From Hyphomicrobiales bacterium (GTDB taxonomy: Bacteria; Pseudomonadota; Alphaproteobacteria; Rhizobiales; Rhizobiaceae): a DNA stretch of 64,000 nucleotides. Location: the NCBI GenBank assembly GCA_900468805.1, contig UEIF01000021.1:62001-126000 (forward strand), written 5' to 3'. Positions 54,414 through 63,209 of the stretch are shown piece after piece; the stretch's first letter is position 1; each line of letters opens with the position of its first letter. A program made the position numbers and the translations under genes. Under the pieces are notes generated by a model. The model was not told where the DNA came from and did no database searches. It was given only the letters and a program-made list of their open reading frames with translations.

Positions 54414-56717
54414 CTACTGCCCCATGATGAGATCGAGCAGGGTCGTGCGTCGTGTCTGCGCCCCTGATGCTGCCTTCGGTCCGCCCACGTCACCGGGCGG
54501 CACCATGTCGTCATAGCCGCCGCCGGCCACGTCGGCGGGCGGCACAGGTCCGCCATTCACCGGCATTGCCGCCTGCGGTCGTCCCGGGGCCGGCGGATAA
54601 CGGTTCAGGTCGCCATTCCCACCGAAAACTCCGGAAATGATGCTGCCGACCGTCGAAGGCTGCTCAGGCGCCGGCTGCGCCTGCGCCATCGGCTGGCCAT
54701 TGCCGGGATCGGTACCAGGGTCGGAATATATCTGGCCCATGCCGAAAAGCGGCGCCGGCGAAAGCCCCTTATGCGCAGCGACCATGAATTCCTTCCAGGC
54801 CTTGGCCGGCAGCCCGCCGCCGGTCACCTTCTTCATCGGCTTGCCATCGTCATTGCCGAACCATACGCCCGTCGTCAGGTTGCTGGTGAAGCCAACGAAC
54901 AGCGCATCGCGCGAATTCTGCGTCGTACCGGTCTTGCCCGCTGCCTGCCAGCCGGGAAGCTTGGCGCTCGAGCCTGTGCCGCCGTTGATGACGCCCATCA
55001 TCATCATGTTCATCTCGGCGACGATCTGCTCGGAAAGCACGCGCGGCGGATTGTCGTAGGTGTTCTCATAGAGCACCTTGCCATCGGTGGTGGTTACCCT
55101 GCGGATCACATGCGGTGTCGCCTTGTAGCCACCGTTCATGAAGGCGGCATAAGAGGCCGTCAGTTCCATGAGCGAGACTTCCGAGGTTCCGAGCGCGATC
55201 GAGGCATTGGGCTGCAGGTCTGATTCGATGCCGAGACGGTGAGCGAGCTTGATCACCTGATCCGGCCCGTCATACATCACGAGCTGGGCGGCCACCGTGT
55301 TCAGCGACTTTGCGAGCGCGGTCCTCAGCGTCACTTCGCCATTGTATTTCTTCTCGTAATTTTCAGGCGTCCAGTTGCCGATGCGGATCGGAGCGTCGTT
55401 AAAGACGGAATCCGGCGTCAGACCTTTTTCAAGCGCGGCAGCATAAACGAATGGCTTGAACGAGGAGCCCGGCTGGCGCTTGGCCTTCACGGCGCGGTTG
55501 AACTGGCTCGTCGCATAATCCCTGCCGCCGACAACCGCGCGGATAGCGCCCGTGCCGTCGATCGAGACCAGGGCAGCCTGCGATGCATCGAACTTGTCGC
55601 CTTCCTTGTCGAGCACGTCGACCAGCGATTGCTCGGCCTTCTTTTCGAGATTTTTGTCGATGGTCGTATCGACGATGACGTCTTCCTTCACCTCGCCGAC
55701 CAGCCCCTGCAGCTCGTCCATCACCATATCGGCGACATATTGTCCGGCGCCCGACCAGTAGCTGCGGGCAGAAGCCGGCGTCTGCGACATTGCCGTCTTG
55801 ATCTCGCCGTCGTTGATATAGCCCTGGTCTCTCATCGCCTGCAGCACGAGCTGCGCGCGGGCGTTTGCTGCTTCCGGATCACGGGCGGGAGAAAGACGGG
55901 ACGGCGCTTTCACGAGGCCGGCCAGCAGCGCTGCTTCACCGAGGTTCACATCGCGCGCCGACTTGTTGAAATAGCGCCGCGCCGCCGCTTCCACGCCATA
56001 GGCGTTCGAGCCGAAATAGACGCGGTTCAGATACATCGCAAGGATCTGATCCTTGGTATATTTCTGCTCCAGCCAGAAGGAGAGCAGCACTTCCTGCACC
56101 TTGCGCTCCAGCGTGCGCTCGGGCGAGAGGAACAGATTCTTGGCAAGCTGCTGGGTCAGCGTCGAGCCGCCCTGGATCGGCTGGCCGGTCGCATTGTTGA
56201 CGAAGGCGCGCGCCAACCCGAACGGATCGACGCCGAAATGCGAATAGAAGCGCCGGTCTTCGATGGCGATGATCGCTTCCGGAATATAGGGCGACATATT
56301 GTCCAGCGACAACGCCTCCCCGCCGGTCGCACCGCGGTTGGCGATCGCGCTGCCGTCGACGGCGGTGATCTTGACGTTCGGTGGCCGCTCCGGAATTGCC
56401 CAGGTGCTGGCGTTCGGCATGCGCGAACCATAATAGAACACGAGCCCGGCCACGCCGATGCCGGCCCATATGCCGAGCACGATACACCAGTAGACGACCC
56501 TGCGCAGGAATGCGAACAGGCCGCCGCGTTCGCGCGGCTCGGGACGGCGCTTTGCCGGTGCGCGGCGGGGAGCGGGCGATCTCGATGTGCGTTTGGAACC
56601 GTGCCGCCCGTCGATGCGATCATCGGCATCGAGCGCGAATTCGTCATCCTCCTCACGGCCGCCGCGGCCGTTGAAGGACGGTTCGATCCTGTCGTCTGAT
56701 CTGCGTCTGGCTACCAT
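54414..56717 (-). CDS. Penicillin-binding protein 1A (bifunctional transglycosylase/transpeptidase)
   Basis: 767 residues from ATG at 56717. A basic/acidic cytoplasmic N-terminus, one membrane helix 'YWCIVLGIWAGIGVAGLVFYYG', the GT51 domain ('IAIEDRRFYSHFGVDPFGLARAF', 'QGGSTLTQQLAKNLFL', 'ERKVQEVLLSFWLEQKYTKDQILAMYLNRVYFG') and a transpeptidase with 'PGSSFKPFVYAAAL' (SxxK), 'KSLNTVAAQ' (SxN) and 'AGKTGTTQNSRDALFVGF' (KTG). The C-terminal 100 residues are Pro/Gly-rich and disordered. It polymerises and cross-links peptidoglycan in the periplasm. Upstream of dnaK on the same strand. Confidence 0.96.
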   Translation of the reverse strand: MVARRRSDDRIEPSFNGRGGREEDDEFALDADDRIDGRHGSKRTSRSPAPRRAPAKRRPEPRERGGLFAFLRRVVYWCIVLGIWAGIGVAGLVFYYGSRMPNASTWAIPERPPNVKITAVDGSAIANRGATGGEALSLDNMSPYIPEAIIAIEDRRFYSHFGVDPFGLARAFVNNATGQPIQGGSTLTQQLAKNLFLSPERTLERKVQEVLLSFWLEQKYTKDQILAMYLNRVYFGSNAYGVEAAARRYFNKSARDVNLGEAALLAGLVKAPSRLSPARDPEAANARAQLVLQAMRDQGYINDGEIKTAMSQTPASARSYWSGAGQYVADMVMDELQGLVGEVKEDVIVDTTIDKNLEKKAEQSLVDVLDKEGDKFDASQAALVSIDGTGAIRAVVGGRDYATSQFNRAVKAKRQPGSSFKPFVYAAALEKGLTPDSVFNDAPIRIGNWTPENYEKKYNGEVTLRTALAKSLNTVAAQLVMYDGPDQVIKLAHRLGIESDLQPNASIALGTSEVSLMELTASYAAFMNGGYKATPHVIRRVTTTDGKVLYENTYDNPPRVLSEQIVAEMNMMMMGVINGGTGSSAKLPGWQAAGKTGTTQNSRDALFVGFTSNLTTGVWFGNDDGKPMKKVTGGGLPAKAWKEFMVAAHKGLSPAPLFGMGQIYSDPGTDPGNGQPMAQAQPAPEQPSTVGSIISGVFGGNGDLNRYPPAPGRPQAAMPVNGGPVPPADVAGGGYDDMVPPGDVGGPKAASGAQTRRTTLLDLIMGQ

Positions 56718-57084
56718 CGTGGAGCGGCTGCACCCTTGCTGTAAGACCGCGCCCCCAGGCAACGGTTTTATCCGATTGAACTGTAAATGCGGCGAATTAA
56801 CGGGCTGTTAAGAACAACACCAAGACGGCCAAGTACCCCCTGTGCCTGCCTTTTCTCCGTTAACCAGCCGACTTTCCGCTTCGCTGGAGATGCGCAATCT
56901 CGACAGAATGAATGAAGCTCGCCTGCGCAAGGTCTGGGGCGTGCATGCCTTGCCTCGACAGGGTGGAGGAGAGCCGGCCGAAGATGCCGCTCTGCCCCTA
57001 TGCAGAGATGCGCGAGATGCCGGCGACCCCAGCGCCGCATATCTTACGCCTGGTGAGGGAACCAATAGGCTTTGCCGCAGTTTT
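56718..57084. other. Upstream part of the PBP1A-dipeptidase intergenic region
   Basis: Contains the PBP1A promoter region. Short frames on both strands (for example 56842-57207 and 56912-57313, plus) read through the terminator at 57159 and look random. No gene supported. Confidence 0.45.
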
Positions 57085-57195
57085 ATCAGCAGCGGGACAT
57101 ACCCCTCACGTCCCGCTCAGATCGGCCGTCTCCCCTCAACACGCGCCGATCGATATCAGGCCCGGCGTATCACCAGATGCGTCGGGTCCTTTTTT
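57085..57195 (+). ncRNA. Candidate sRNA with two C-rich loops and a terminator
   Basis: Three consecutive hairpins on the plus strand. The first is AGCGGGAC/GTCCCGCT (57091-57117, loop ATACCCCTCAC). The second is GATCGGC/GCCGATC (57120-57151, loop containing TCTCCCCTC). The third is a terminator hairpin (57159-57189, GGCCCGG...CGGGTCC) followed by six T. Exposed CCCCTC in both loops could pair with Shine-Dalgarno sequences, like known rhizobial trans-acting sRNAs. No open frame fits. The 5' end is a guess; no clear promoter seen. Confidence 0.55.
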
Positions 57196-57282
57196 GTTGA
57201 GGGATGACGGGACTATGATCGCGATAGTCATCCGCCCGCGGCGCGGCAGCAGCACACCGCCTGTCAAGGTTCACAACGGCGC

Positions 57283-57314
57283 CTTGAAATGTGAAAGACG
57301 GCTTCCGATATAAG
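57283..57314 (+). promoter_or_regulatory. RpoH-like promoter for a candidate sRNA
   Basis: CTTG (57283-57286), 18 bases, CCGATATAAG (57305-57314): one mismatch to the alphaproteobacterial heat-shock consensus and the same spacing as the dnaK promoter in this window. TTGAAA also gives a weak sigma70-type -35. Confidence 0.45.
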
Positions 57315-57320
57315 GTTTCA

Positions 57321-57511
57321 GAAATCGCAGCCCGGAAATGTAGCATACGTTCAGTCGTGCCGTTTCCGCGATCTGGTTGAGTTGGCCGTTTACCGGCCCT
57401 AAACCTTTCGGGATCACTCTGGCTGTGCACTATCCGCTTCTCCTTTGACCACGGATGTACTGGCACTGAGATGAGGCGGATAACGGAAGGCCGGTTTGCT
57501 CCGGCCTTTTT
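57321..57511 (+). ncRNA. Candidate sRNA downstream of the RpoH-like promoter
   Basis: About 190 nt between the promoter at 57283 and a strong terminator (AAGGCCGG-TTTGCT-CCGGCCTT plus T run, 57487-57511). Internal helices are visible: GGCCG-TTTA-CGGCC-type near 57380, and ATCCGC (near 57437) with GCGGAT (near 57478). The longest ATG frames inside are only a few codons or run through the terminator, so a non-coding RNA is more likely than a small protein. Confidence 0.45.
57487..57511 (+). terminator. Plus-strand terminator
   Basis: AAGGCCGG-TTTGCT-CCGGCCTT followed by T run; no annotated plus-strand gene precedes it, which supports a transcript from 57320. Confidence 0.88.
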
Positions 57512-57528
57512 GTTTGCAGATTTCAGAT

Positions 57529-57561
57529 GGCGTGCCGCGCAGACCGCGGGCACGCCTTTTT
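57529..57561 (+). terminator. Second plus-strand terminator
   Basis: GGCGTGCC, 12-base loop, GGCACGCC then TTTTT, directly after the first. It also faces the end of the convergent dipeptidase gene. Confidence 0.8.
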
Positions 57562-57565
57562 CGTT

Positions 57566-58954
57566 TCAGGCCTTCAATGCCGCAAGGATGCGCACCCAGG
57601 AGCGGATGCCCTTGTGGTAGGAGGCGAGCTCGTACTTTTCGTTCGGCGAATGGATCCGGTCATCGGAAAGACCGAAGCCTACGAGCAGGGATTCCATGCC
57701 CAGCATTTTCTGAAAATCGCCGACGATCGGGATTGAGCCGCCCATGCCGATGACAATGGCAGGCTTCGGCCATTCATCGGAAAGCGCATTGCGCGCCTTG
57801 GTCAGAACAGGCGAGTCATAGGAAAGATGAATGGCCGGCGAGGCGCCATGTGGATGGAACTCGACCGAGCAATCGGCCGGGATCTTCGAGCGAACGTAGT
57901 TGCGGAAGCTTTCGCGGATCGCAGCCGGATCCTGGGTACCAACGAGGCGGAAGGAAACCTTCGCCGATGCCTTTGCGGCAATGACAGTCTTGAAGCCTTC
58001 ACCGGTATAGCCGCCCCAGATGCCGTTGACTTCAGCAGTCGGGCGCGCCCAGGTGAGCTCCAGGACCGAGCGGCCCTTTTCGCCTGAGGGAACGGAGAGG
58101 CCGACTTCGCCGAGAAAGTTTTCCGCCGACTTGCCGAGCGCTTCCCAGGATGCCTTGATGTTGGCGGGCGTTTCCTCGACGCCGTCATAGAAACCGTCGA
58201 GCGTGATGCGTCCGGTCTCGTCATGCAGGCCGGCAAGCGCCTCTACGAGAATATGGATAGGGTTGGCGGCGGCACCGCCGAACAGACCGGAATGCAGGTC
58301 GCGGTCGGCAGCCGTTACCACGATTTCTTCACCGACAAGGCCGCGAAGAGCAGCCGCGATTGCCGGCGTATCGCGATCCCACATGCTCGTGTCGCAGACA
58401 AGGGCGTAATCGGCCTTGAGTTCGGCGGCATTGGCTTCGAGGAACGGCTTCAGCGACGGCGAGCCTGACTCCTCCTCGCCTTCGAAAAGAATGGTGACAC
58501 GGCAGGGAAGCGCGCCGTTGATTTCCTTGTAGGCGCGGCAGGCCTCGACGAAGGTCATCAGCTGGCCCTTGTCGTCGGCAGTGCCGCGGCCGGTCAGGAT
58601 CTTGCGGCCGTTGCCGGCATCCTTGACGGCGGGAGTGAAGGGGTCGTTTTCCCAGAGCTCGATCGGATCGACCGGCTGCACGTCATAGTGACCGTAGAAC
58701 AGGACATGCGGCACGTCAGCCGCGGCACCTTCATGATGGGCGACAACCATCGGGTGGCCGGGCGTGTCGCGAACCGAAGCATCAAAGCCCAGCGTCTTGA
58801 GATAGGCCACCAGCCACTCGGCTGCCTCGCGGCATTCGGCCTTGTAGGCCGGATCGGTCGAGATCGACTTGATGCGCAAGAGCTCGAACAGCTTTTCGAG
58901 GCTTGAATCGAGATTCTGGTCCGCACGCGCAAGGATGGGATTTAGTTCGGTCAT
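57566..58954 (-). CDS. M20 family dipeptidase/metallopeptidase
   Basis: 462 residues from ATG at 58954 (AGAAGGAG upstream). Metal ligands: 'VLFYGHYDVQP' (His, Asp), 'GRGTADDKGQLMTFVEA' (Asp), 'ILFEGEEESGSPS' (general base Glu-Glu), 'DTSMWDRDTPAI' and the late His in 'HSPNEKYELASYHKGIRSW'. This is the M20A/CNDP-like dipeptidase type with lid domain. Cytoplasmic, no signal peptide; probably hydrolyses dipeptides. Divergent from nothing close; 141 bases separate it from the marR stop. Confidence 0.94.
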   Translation of the reverse strand: MTELNPILARADQNLDSSLEKLFELLRIKSISTDPAYKAECREAAEWLVAYLKTLGFDASVRDTPGHPMVVAHHEGAAADVPHVLFYGHYDVQPVDPIELWENDPFTPAVKDAGNGRKILTGRGTADDKGQLMTFVEACRAYKEINGALPCRVTILFEGEEESGSPSLKPFLEANAAELKADYALVCDTSMWDRDTPAIAAALRGLVGEEIVVTAADRDLHSGLFGGAAANPIHILVEALAGLHDETGRITLDGFYDGVEETPANIKASWEALGKSAENFLGEVGLSVPSGEKGRSVLELTWARPTAEVNGIWGGYTGEGFKTVIAAKASAKVSFRLVGTQDPAAIRESFRNYVRSKIPADCSVEFHPHGASPAIHLSYDSPVLTKARNALSDEWPKPAIVIGMGGSIPIVGDFQKMLGMESLLVGFGLSDDRIHSPNEKYELASYHKGIRSWVRILAALKA

Positions 58955-59095
58955 TTCCACTCCTTCTGAAATTCGGCCGGACGATAGACCCAATTGACTG
59001 CGGTTTCGAGCGGCAAATTTTCCGATTCCCGCGTCGACGCTAAACGCTGCGCCAGCCGGTAAAGCTCAAGCTGAACCGCGCGCCGCGGGATAAAT

Positions 59096-59527
59096 TCAGA
59101 GCGCCTTGGCGTTCTGGATCAGCCGCCGGATATATTCGAGCATCAGTTCCCGTTCGAAGGTCCGGAAGCCCTTGAACAGCGCAAGATCGGCCTCGCGTGC
59201 CGTGTCGATGGCTTCGGCCTCCATCGCCCTGGCTTTCTCTGTGAGGAAGATCAGTTGGGCCCGTTTGTCGGTGGGGTGCGGGCGACGCTCGATCAGCCCA
59301 TCGCGCACCATGCGGGAAAGCGTGTTGGCCATCGTCGCCTGCTCGATATCGACACGCTCCAGAAGCTGCTTCTGGGTCAACCCGTCTTCGGCCCAAAGCT
59401 CCAGCAGTATTGGGAACTGGCCGGGAGAAAAGCCAAGTCCTGCCGCGCGCTGATGCAGCGAGCGGGCAAAACCCTTGGCCAGCTGGCTGGCAAGGTAGGC
59501 GCCGGAATCCATTCGATTAAATCCCAT
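59096..59527 (-). CDS. MarR family transcriptional regulator
   Basis: 143 residues. Winged helix 'FPILLELWAEDGLTQKQLLERVDIEQATMANTLSRMVRDGLIERRPHPTDKRAQLIFLTEKARAME' with the D-x-R wing, between dimerisation helices. It probably binds a small phenolic-type ligand. The gene faces polA across a 410 bp gap containing the AbcR-like sRNA, a neighbourhood I know from other Rhizobiaceae. Regulatory target unknown, possibly itself. Confidence 0.94.
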   Translation of the reverse strand: MGFNRMDSGAYLASQLAKGFARSLHQRAAGLGFSPGQFPILLELWAEDGLTQKQLLERVDIEQATMANTLSRMVRDGLIERRPHPTDKRAQLIFLTEKARAMEAEAIDTAREADLALFKGFRTFERELMLEYIRRLIQNAKAL

Positions 59528-59639
59528 GATTGTAAGTTAGGCTCAAAATCGTCGAGTAGACAATGCAACAAATCGCATACGATGCATCAAAACATAGGCG
59601 CGAGCTCATAAATTTTTGAGTGCCGGAGCGAATCGCCGA

Positions 59640-59788
59640 AAAACAAAAGCCGCCATGGCCTGGAGGAAAGGCCATGGCGGCTTGAAAATGGGGACAAAGG
59701 CCCGGAGAGGGGGATGAGGCCTTTGTCCAAGCCTGACGCGGCGGGGGACAAGCCGGCTATCAGACCCGCGGCGCGATCAAACGCCGGT
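59640..59788 (-). ncRNA. AbcR-like (alpha-r15 family) trans-acting sRNA
   Basis: Minus-strand unit of about 150 nt in the marR-polA gap. An imperfect GC-rich hairpin (about 59733-59775) comes first. A perfect 11-bp stem follows (GGACAAAGGCC/GGCCTTTGTCC, 59692-59728) with a loop reading TCATCCCCCTCTCCG. Last is a terminator with 14-bp stem (59647-59683, loop TTTCCTCCA) and a T-rich tail. Three hairpins with C/U-rich anti-Shine-Dalgarno loops between a MarR gene and polA is what I recall for AbcR1/AbcR2 in Sinorhizobium and Agrobacterium, which silence ABC-transporter mRNAs via Hfq. Only one copy is seen here. Confidence 0.62.
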
Positions 59789-59794
59789 GACTGT

Positions 59795-59823
59795 GATTTG
59801 TGATTGAGAATGTGTTTTTTCAA
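59795..59823 (-). promoter_or_regulatory. Promoter of the AbcR-like sRNA
   Basis: Minus strand TTGAAA (59823-59818), 17 bases, CAAATC (59800-59795). It would start transcription near 59788, at the 5' side of the first hairpin. Confidence 0.45.
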
Positions 59824-59937
59824 GGGAAACGGAAAAAACCGCCTATTACAAATTGGTAACAGTTTGGTGAGGCGGAGTGCTTTTGTGCAATCAAGTTTAT
59901 ATGGACCTCGCAAAGCCGCCGCGCTATCCATGCTGCC

Positions 59938-62937
59938 ATGAAAAAAGGCGATCATCTCTTCCTTATCGACGGTTCGGGCTTCATCTTCCGAGCCTTTCAC
60001 GCATTGCCGCCGCTGACGCGCAAAACCGACGGCTTGCCGATCGGGGCCGTCTCGGGTTTCTGCAACATGCTGTGGAAGCTGCTGAGGGATGCGCGCGCGA
60101 CAGACGTGGGTGCCACGCCGTCCCATCTCGCCGTCATTTTCGATTATTCGTCGAAGACCTTCCGCAAGGATCTCTATGACGCCTACAAGGCGAACCGCTC
60201 TGCCCCGCCTGAGGAGCTGGTGCCGCAATTCGGTCTGATCCGCGAGGCGACGCGCGCTTTCAATCTGCCCTGCATCGAGACGGAAGGTTTCGAGGCCGAC
60301 GATATCATCGCGACCTATGCCCGCTTGGCCGAAGCCACCGGCGCTGATGTGACGATCGTCTCTTCCGACAAGGATCTGATGCAGCTCGTCACCGCAAATG
60401 TCCACATGTACGACAGCATGAAGGACAAGCAGATCAGCATCCCCGATGTCATCGAGAAATGGGGTGTGCCTCCGGAAAAGATGATCGACCTGCAGGCCAT
60501 GACAGGCGATTCCGTCGACAATGTTCCGGGCATTCCCGGCATCGGACCCAAGACGGCCGCCCAGCTTCTCGCCGAATATGGCGATCTCGACACCCTTCTC
60601 GAACGGGCCCATGAGATCAAGCAGGAAAAGCGCCGCCAGACGATCCTCGAAAACATCGACAAGGCAAAGCTCTCGCGAGAGCTGGTGCGCCTGCGCACCG
60701 ATGTGCCGCTGGAGCTCGATCTCGACGCTCTCGTCCTGGAACCGCAGAACGGCCCGAAACTGATCGGCTTCCTGAAGACCATGGAATTCACCACGCTGAC
60801 ACGCCGTGTAGCGGAATTCTGTAATTGCGACGCCAGCGAGATCGAACCTGCCTTCGTAAAAGTCGAATGGGGTGCTGAAGCGCATGGCCCGGATCTTGAT
60901 AAGGCCGAAGCTGAGCCTGTCGCCGGTGTTGTCCCTGGCGTTGGCGGCGAAGCCGTCGCGGTTCCGCCGCGCGCAAAGGCGAAGACTGCGGTCGAGGGCA
61001 CGTTCGCGCCGGCCGAGTTAGCCAAGGCGCGTGCCGAGGCTTTTGCGACCCTGCCGTTCGACCATTCTTCCTACGTGACGATCCGCGATCTTGCCACCCT
61101 CGATCGATGGATCGCCGATGCGAAGGATACCGGTCTCGTCGCCTTCGATACGGAAACGACTTCCCTCGATGCCATGCAGGCAGAGCTCGTCGGTTTCTCC
61201 CTTGCGATTGCCGATAATGCGACCGATCCGACAGGCATGCGCATTCGTGCCGCCTATGTGCCGATCAGCCACAAGACGGGCGTTGGGGACCTGCTCGGCG
61301 GCGGTCTCGCCGACAACCAGATCCCGATGGGCGATGCGCTGTCGCGGCTGAAGGCGCTGCTGGAGGACGAATCGATCCTCAAGGTGGCGCAGAACCTGAA
61401 ATATGACTACCTGCTGATGAAACGCTACGGCATCGAGACGAAAAGTTTCGACGACACGATGCTGATATCCTACGTGCTCGACGCCGGAACCGGCGCGCAC
61501 GGCATGGACCCGCTGTCGGAAAAATTCCTCGGCCACACGCCGATCGCCTACAAGGATGTCGCCGGCTCCGGCAAGTCGAACGTCACCTTCGACCTCGTCG
61601 ACATCGAGCGCGCGACACACTATGCCGCCGAAGACGCCGACGTGACGCTGCGTCTCTGGATGGTGCTGAAGCCGCGGCTTGCCGCCATGCAGCTGACGCG
61701 CGTCTATGAGCGTTTGGAACGTCCGCTCCTGCCTGTTCTGGCGCGGATGGAATCACGCGGCATCACCGTCGACCGCCAGATCCTGTCGCGCCTCTCGGGC
61801 GAACTGGCCCAGGGTGCAGCCAGGTTCGAGGATGAAATCTATCAGCTCGCCGGCGAGAGGTTCAACATCGGCTCTCCCAAGCAGCTCGGCGACATCCTGT
61901 TCGGCAAGATGGGCCTTGCCGGCGGTATCAAGACCAAGACCGGCCAGTGGTCGACCTCGGCAAGCGTGCTGGAAGACCTGGCGGCAGCAGGCTTCGAGCT
62001 GCCGCGCAAGATCGTCGACTGGCGCCAACTCACCAAGCTGAAGTCGACCTATACGGATGCGCTTCCGGGTTACATCCATCCGGAGACAAAGCGGGTACAT
62101 ACCTCCTATTCGCTGGCATCGACGACAACAGGCCGTCTTTCTTCCTCGGAGCCGAACCTCCAGAACATTCCGGTCCGCACCGCCGAAGGTCGCAAGATCC
62201 GTACCGCCTTCATTTCGTCACCCGGCCACAAGCTGATCTCGGCCGACTACAGCCAGATCGAGCTGCGCGTACTCGCCCATGTCGCCGAAATTCCGCAGCT
62301 CGTGCGTGCCTTCGAAGACGGCATCGACATCCACGCGATGACCGCTTCCGAAATGTTCGGTGTGCCCGTCGAAGGCATGCCGGGCGAGGTGCGCCGTCGC
62401 GCCAAGGCCATCAACTTCGGCATCATCTACGGCATCTCCGCCTTCGGCCTCGCCAACCAGCTTTCCATCGAGCGCTCGGAGGCCGGCGACTACATCAAGA
62501 AGTATTTCGAACGCTTCCCCGGCATCCGCGATTACATGGAGAGCCGCAAGCAGATGGCCCGTGACAAGGGCTATGTCGAAACGATCTTCGGCCGCCGAAT
62601 CAATTATCCGGAAATCCGCTCGTCGAATCCTTCGGTGCGCGCCTTCAACGAACGTGCTGCCATCAACGCGCCGATCCAGGGTTCCGCGGCCGACGTCATC
62701 CGCCGCGCCATGATCAAGATCGAGCCGGCGCTGGCCGAGGCCGGGCTTGCCGATCGGGTGCGCATGCTCTTGCAGGTGCACGACGAATTGATCTTCGAGG
62801 TCGAAGACGAGGATGTCGAGAAGGCGATGCCGATCATCGTCTCGGTCATGGAAAACGCCACCTCGCCGGCGCTTGAAATGCGCGTGCCGCTTCGGGTCGA
62901 TGCACGCGCGGCTTCCAATTGGGACGAAGCGCACTGA
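59938..62937 (+). CDS. polA: DNA polymerase I
   Basis: 999 residues. 5' nuclease domain ('FLIDGSGFIFRAFHALPPL', 'FEADDIIATYA', 'TGDSVDNVPGIPGIGPKTAAQLL'), a 3'-5' exonuclease with its acidic residues present ('LVAFDTETTSLDAMQAELVGFSLAI', 'KVAQNLKYDYLLMKRYG', 'HYAAEDADVTLRLWMVL') and polymerase motifs A 'SADYSQIELRVLAHVAEIP', B 'RRRAKAINFGIIYGISAFGLA', C 'LLQVHDELIFEVED'. Removes primers and fills gaps. The start ATG has no good ribosome site but matches the family N-terminus (MKKGDHLFLIDGSG). Confidence 0.98.
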   Translation: MKKGDHLFLIDGSGFIFRAFHALPPLTRKTDGLPIGAVSGFCNMLWKLLRDARATDVGATPSHLAVIFDYSSKTFRKDLYDAYKANRSAPPEELVPQFGLIREATRAFNLPCIETEGFEADDIIATYARLAEATGADVTIVSSDKDLMQLVTANVHMYDSMKDKQISIPDVIEKWGVPPEKMIDLQAMTGDSVDNVPGIPGIGPKTAAQLLAEYGDLDTLLERAHEIKQEKRRQTILENIDKAKLSRELVRLRTDVPLELDLDALVLEPQNGPKLIGFLKTMEFTTLTRRVAEFCNCDASEIEPAFVKVEWGAEAHGPDLDKAEAEPVAGVVPGVGGEAVAVPPRAKAKTAVEGTFAPAELAKARAEAFATLPFDHSSYVTIRDLATLDRWIADAKDTGLVAFDTETTSLDAMQAELVGFSLAIADNATDPTGMRIRAAYVPISHKTGVGDLLGGGLADNQIPMGDALSRLKALLEDESILKVAQNLKYDYLLMKRYGIETKSFDDTMLISYVLDAGTGAHGMDPLSEKFLGHTPIAYKDVAGSGKSNVTFDLVDIERATHYAAEDADVTLRLWMVLKPRLAAMQLTRVYERLERPLLPVLARMESRGITVDRQILSRLSGELAQGAARFEDEIYQLAGERFNIGSPKQLGDILFGKMGLAGGIKTKTGQWSTSASVLEDLAAAGFELPRKIVDWRQLTKLKSTYTDALPGYIHPETKRVHTSYSLASTTTGRLSSSEPNLQNIPVRTAEGRKIRTAFISSPGHKLISADYSQIELRVLAHVAEIPQLVRAFEDGIDIHAMTASEMFGVPVEGMPGEVRRRAKAINFGIIYGISAFGLANQLSIERSEAGDYIKKYFERFPGIRDYMESRKQMARDKGYVETIFGRRINYPEIRSSNPSVRAFNERAAINAPIQGSAADVIRRAMIKIEPALAEAGLADRVRMLLQVHDELIFEVEDEDVEKAMPIIVSVMENATSPALEMRVPLRVDARAASNWDEAH

Positions 62938-62938
62938 G

Positions 62939-63044
62939 GCATGTCGCGCAAAACTGCAGCCGTTTTGCGGTAACGATATGCGAAAACGAAAGCCTAAAGT
63001 GCGGCAGCGAATCTGAAAGATCGCGACGCGCTTTAGGCGCTTCG
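62939..63044. repeat. Rhizobial intergenic mosaic element (RIME-like)
   Basis: Two adjoining palindromes: GCATGTCGCGCAAAAC...GTTTTGCGGTAACGATATGC, then CCTAAAG...GCGAATCTGAAAGATCGCG...CTTTAGG. This composite is a common repeated intergenic element in Rhizobium genomes as I recall. It lies directly after the polA stop. Confidence 0.65.
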
Positions 63045-63209
63045 TCAGATTACCCCAAAGATTTTTCCTGAAGAGTCAAATCTCTGAAACCAATGAGGTT
63101 TCGTCTTTTTGGCCGTCCCGGAACGAGACGGCTGGAAGGAACTTATTAACCTTCATTTTCTATCCGGAGGGATGTCAGAAATTATTAGGCATGAGTGAGT
63201 AGCTGTCGC

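Noticed and set aside
56842..57313. Possible protein genes between PBP1A and the dipeptidase (121 and 133 codons, plus strand)
   Set aside because: Both run through a clear terminator hairpin with T run at 57159-57195 and lack ribosome sites and recognisable content.
59587..60885. 432-codon minus-strand frame overlapping the start of polA
   Set aside because: It runs through the polA coding region and the sRNA terminator hairpins; it is a shadow.
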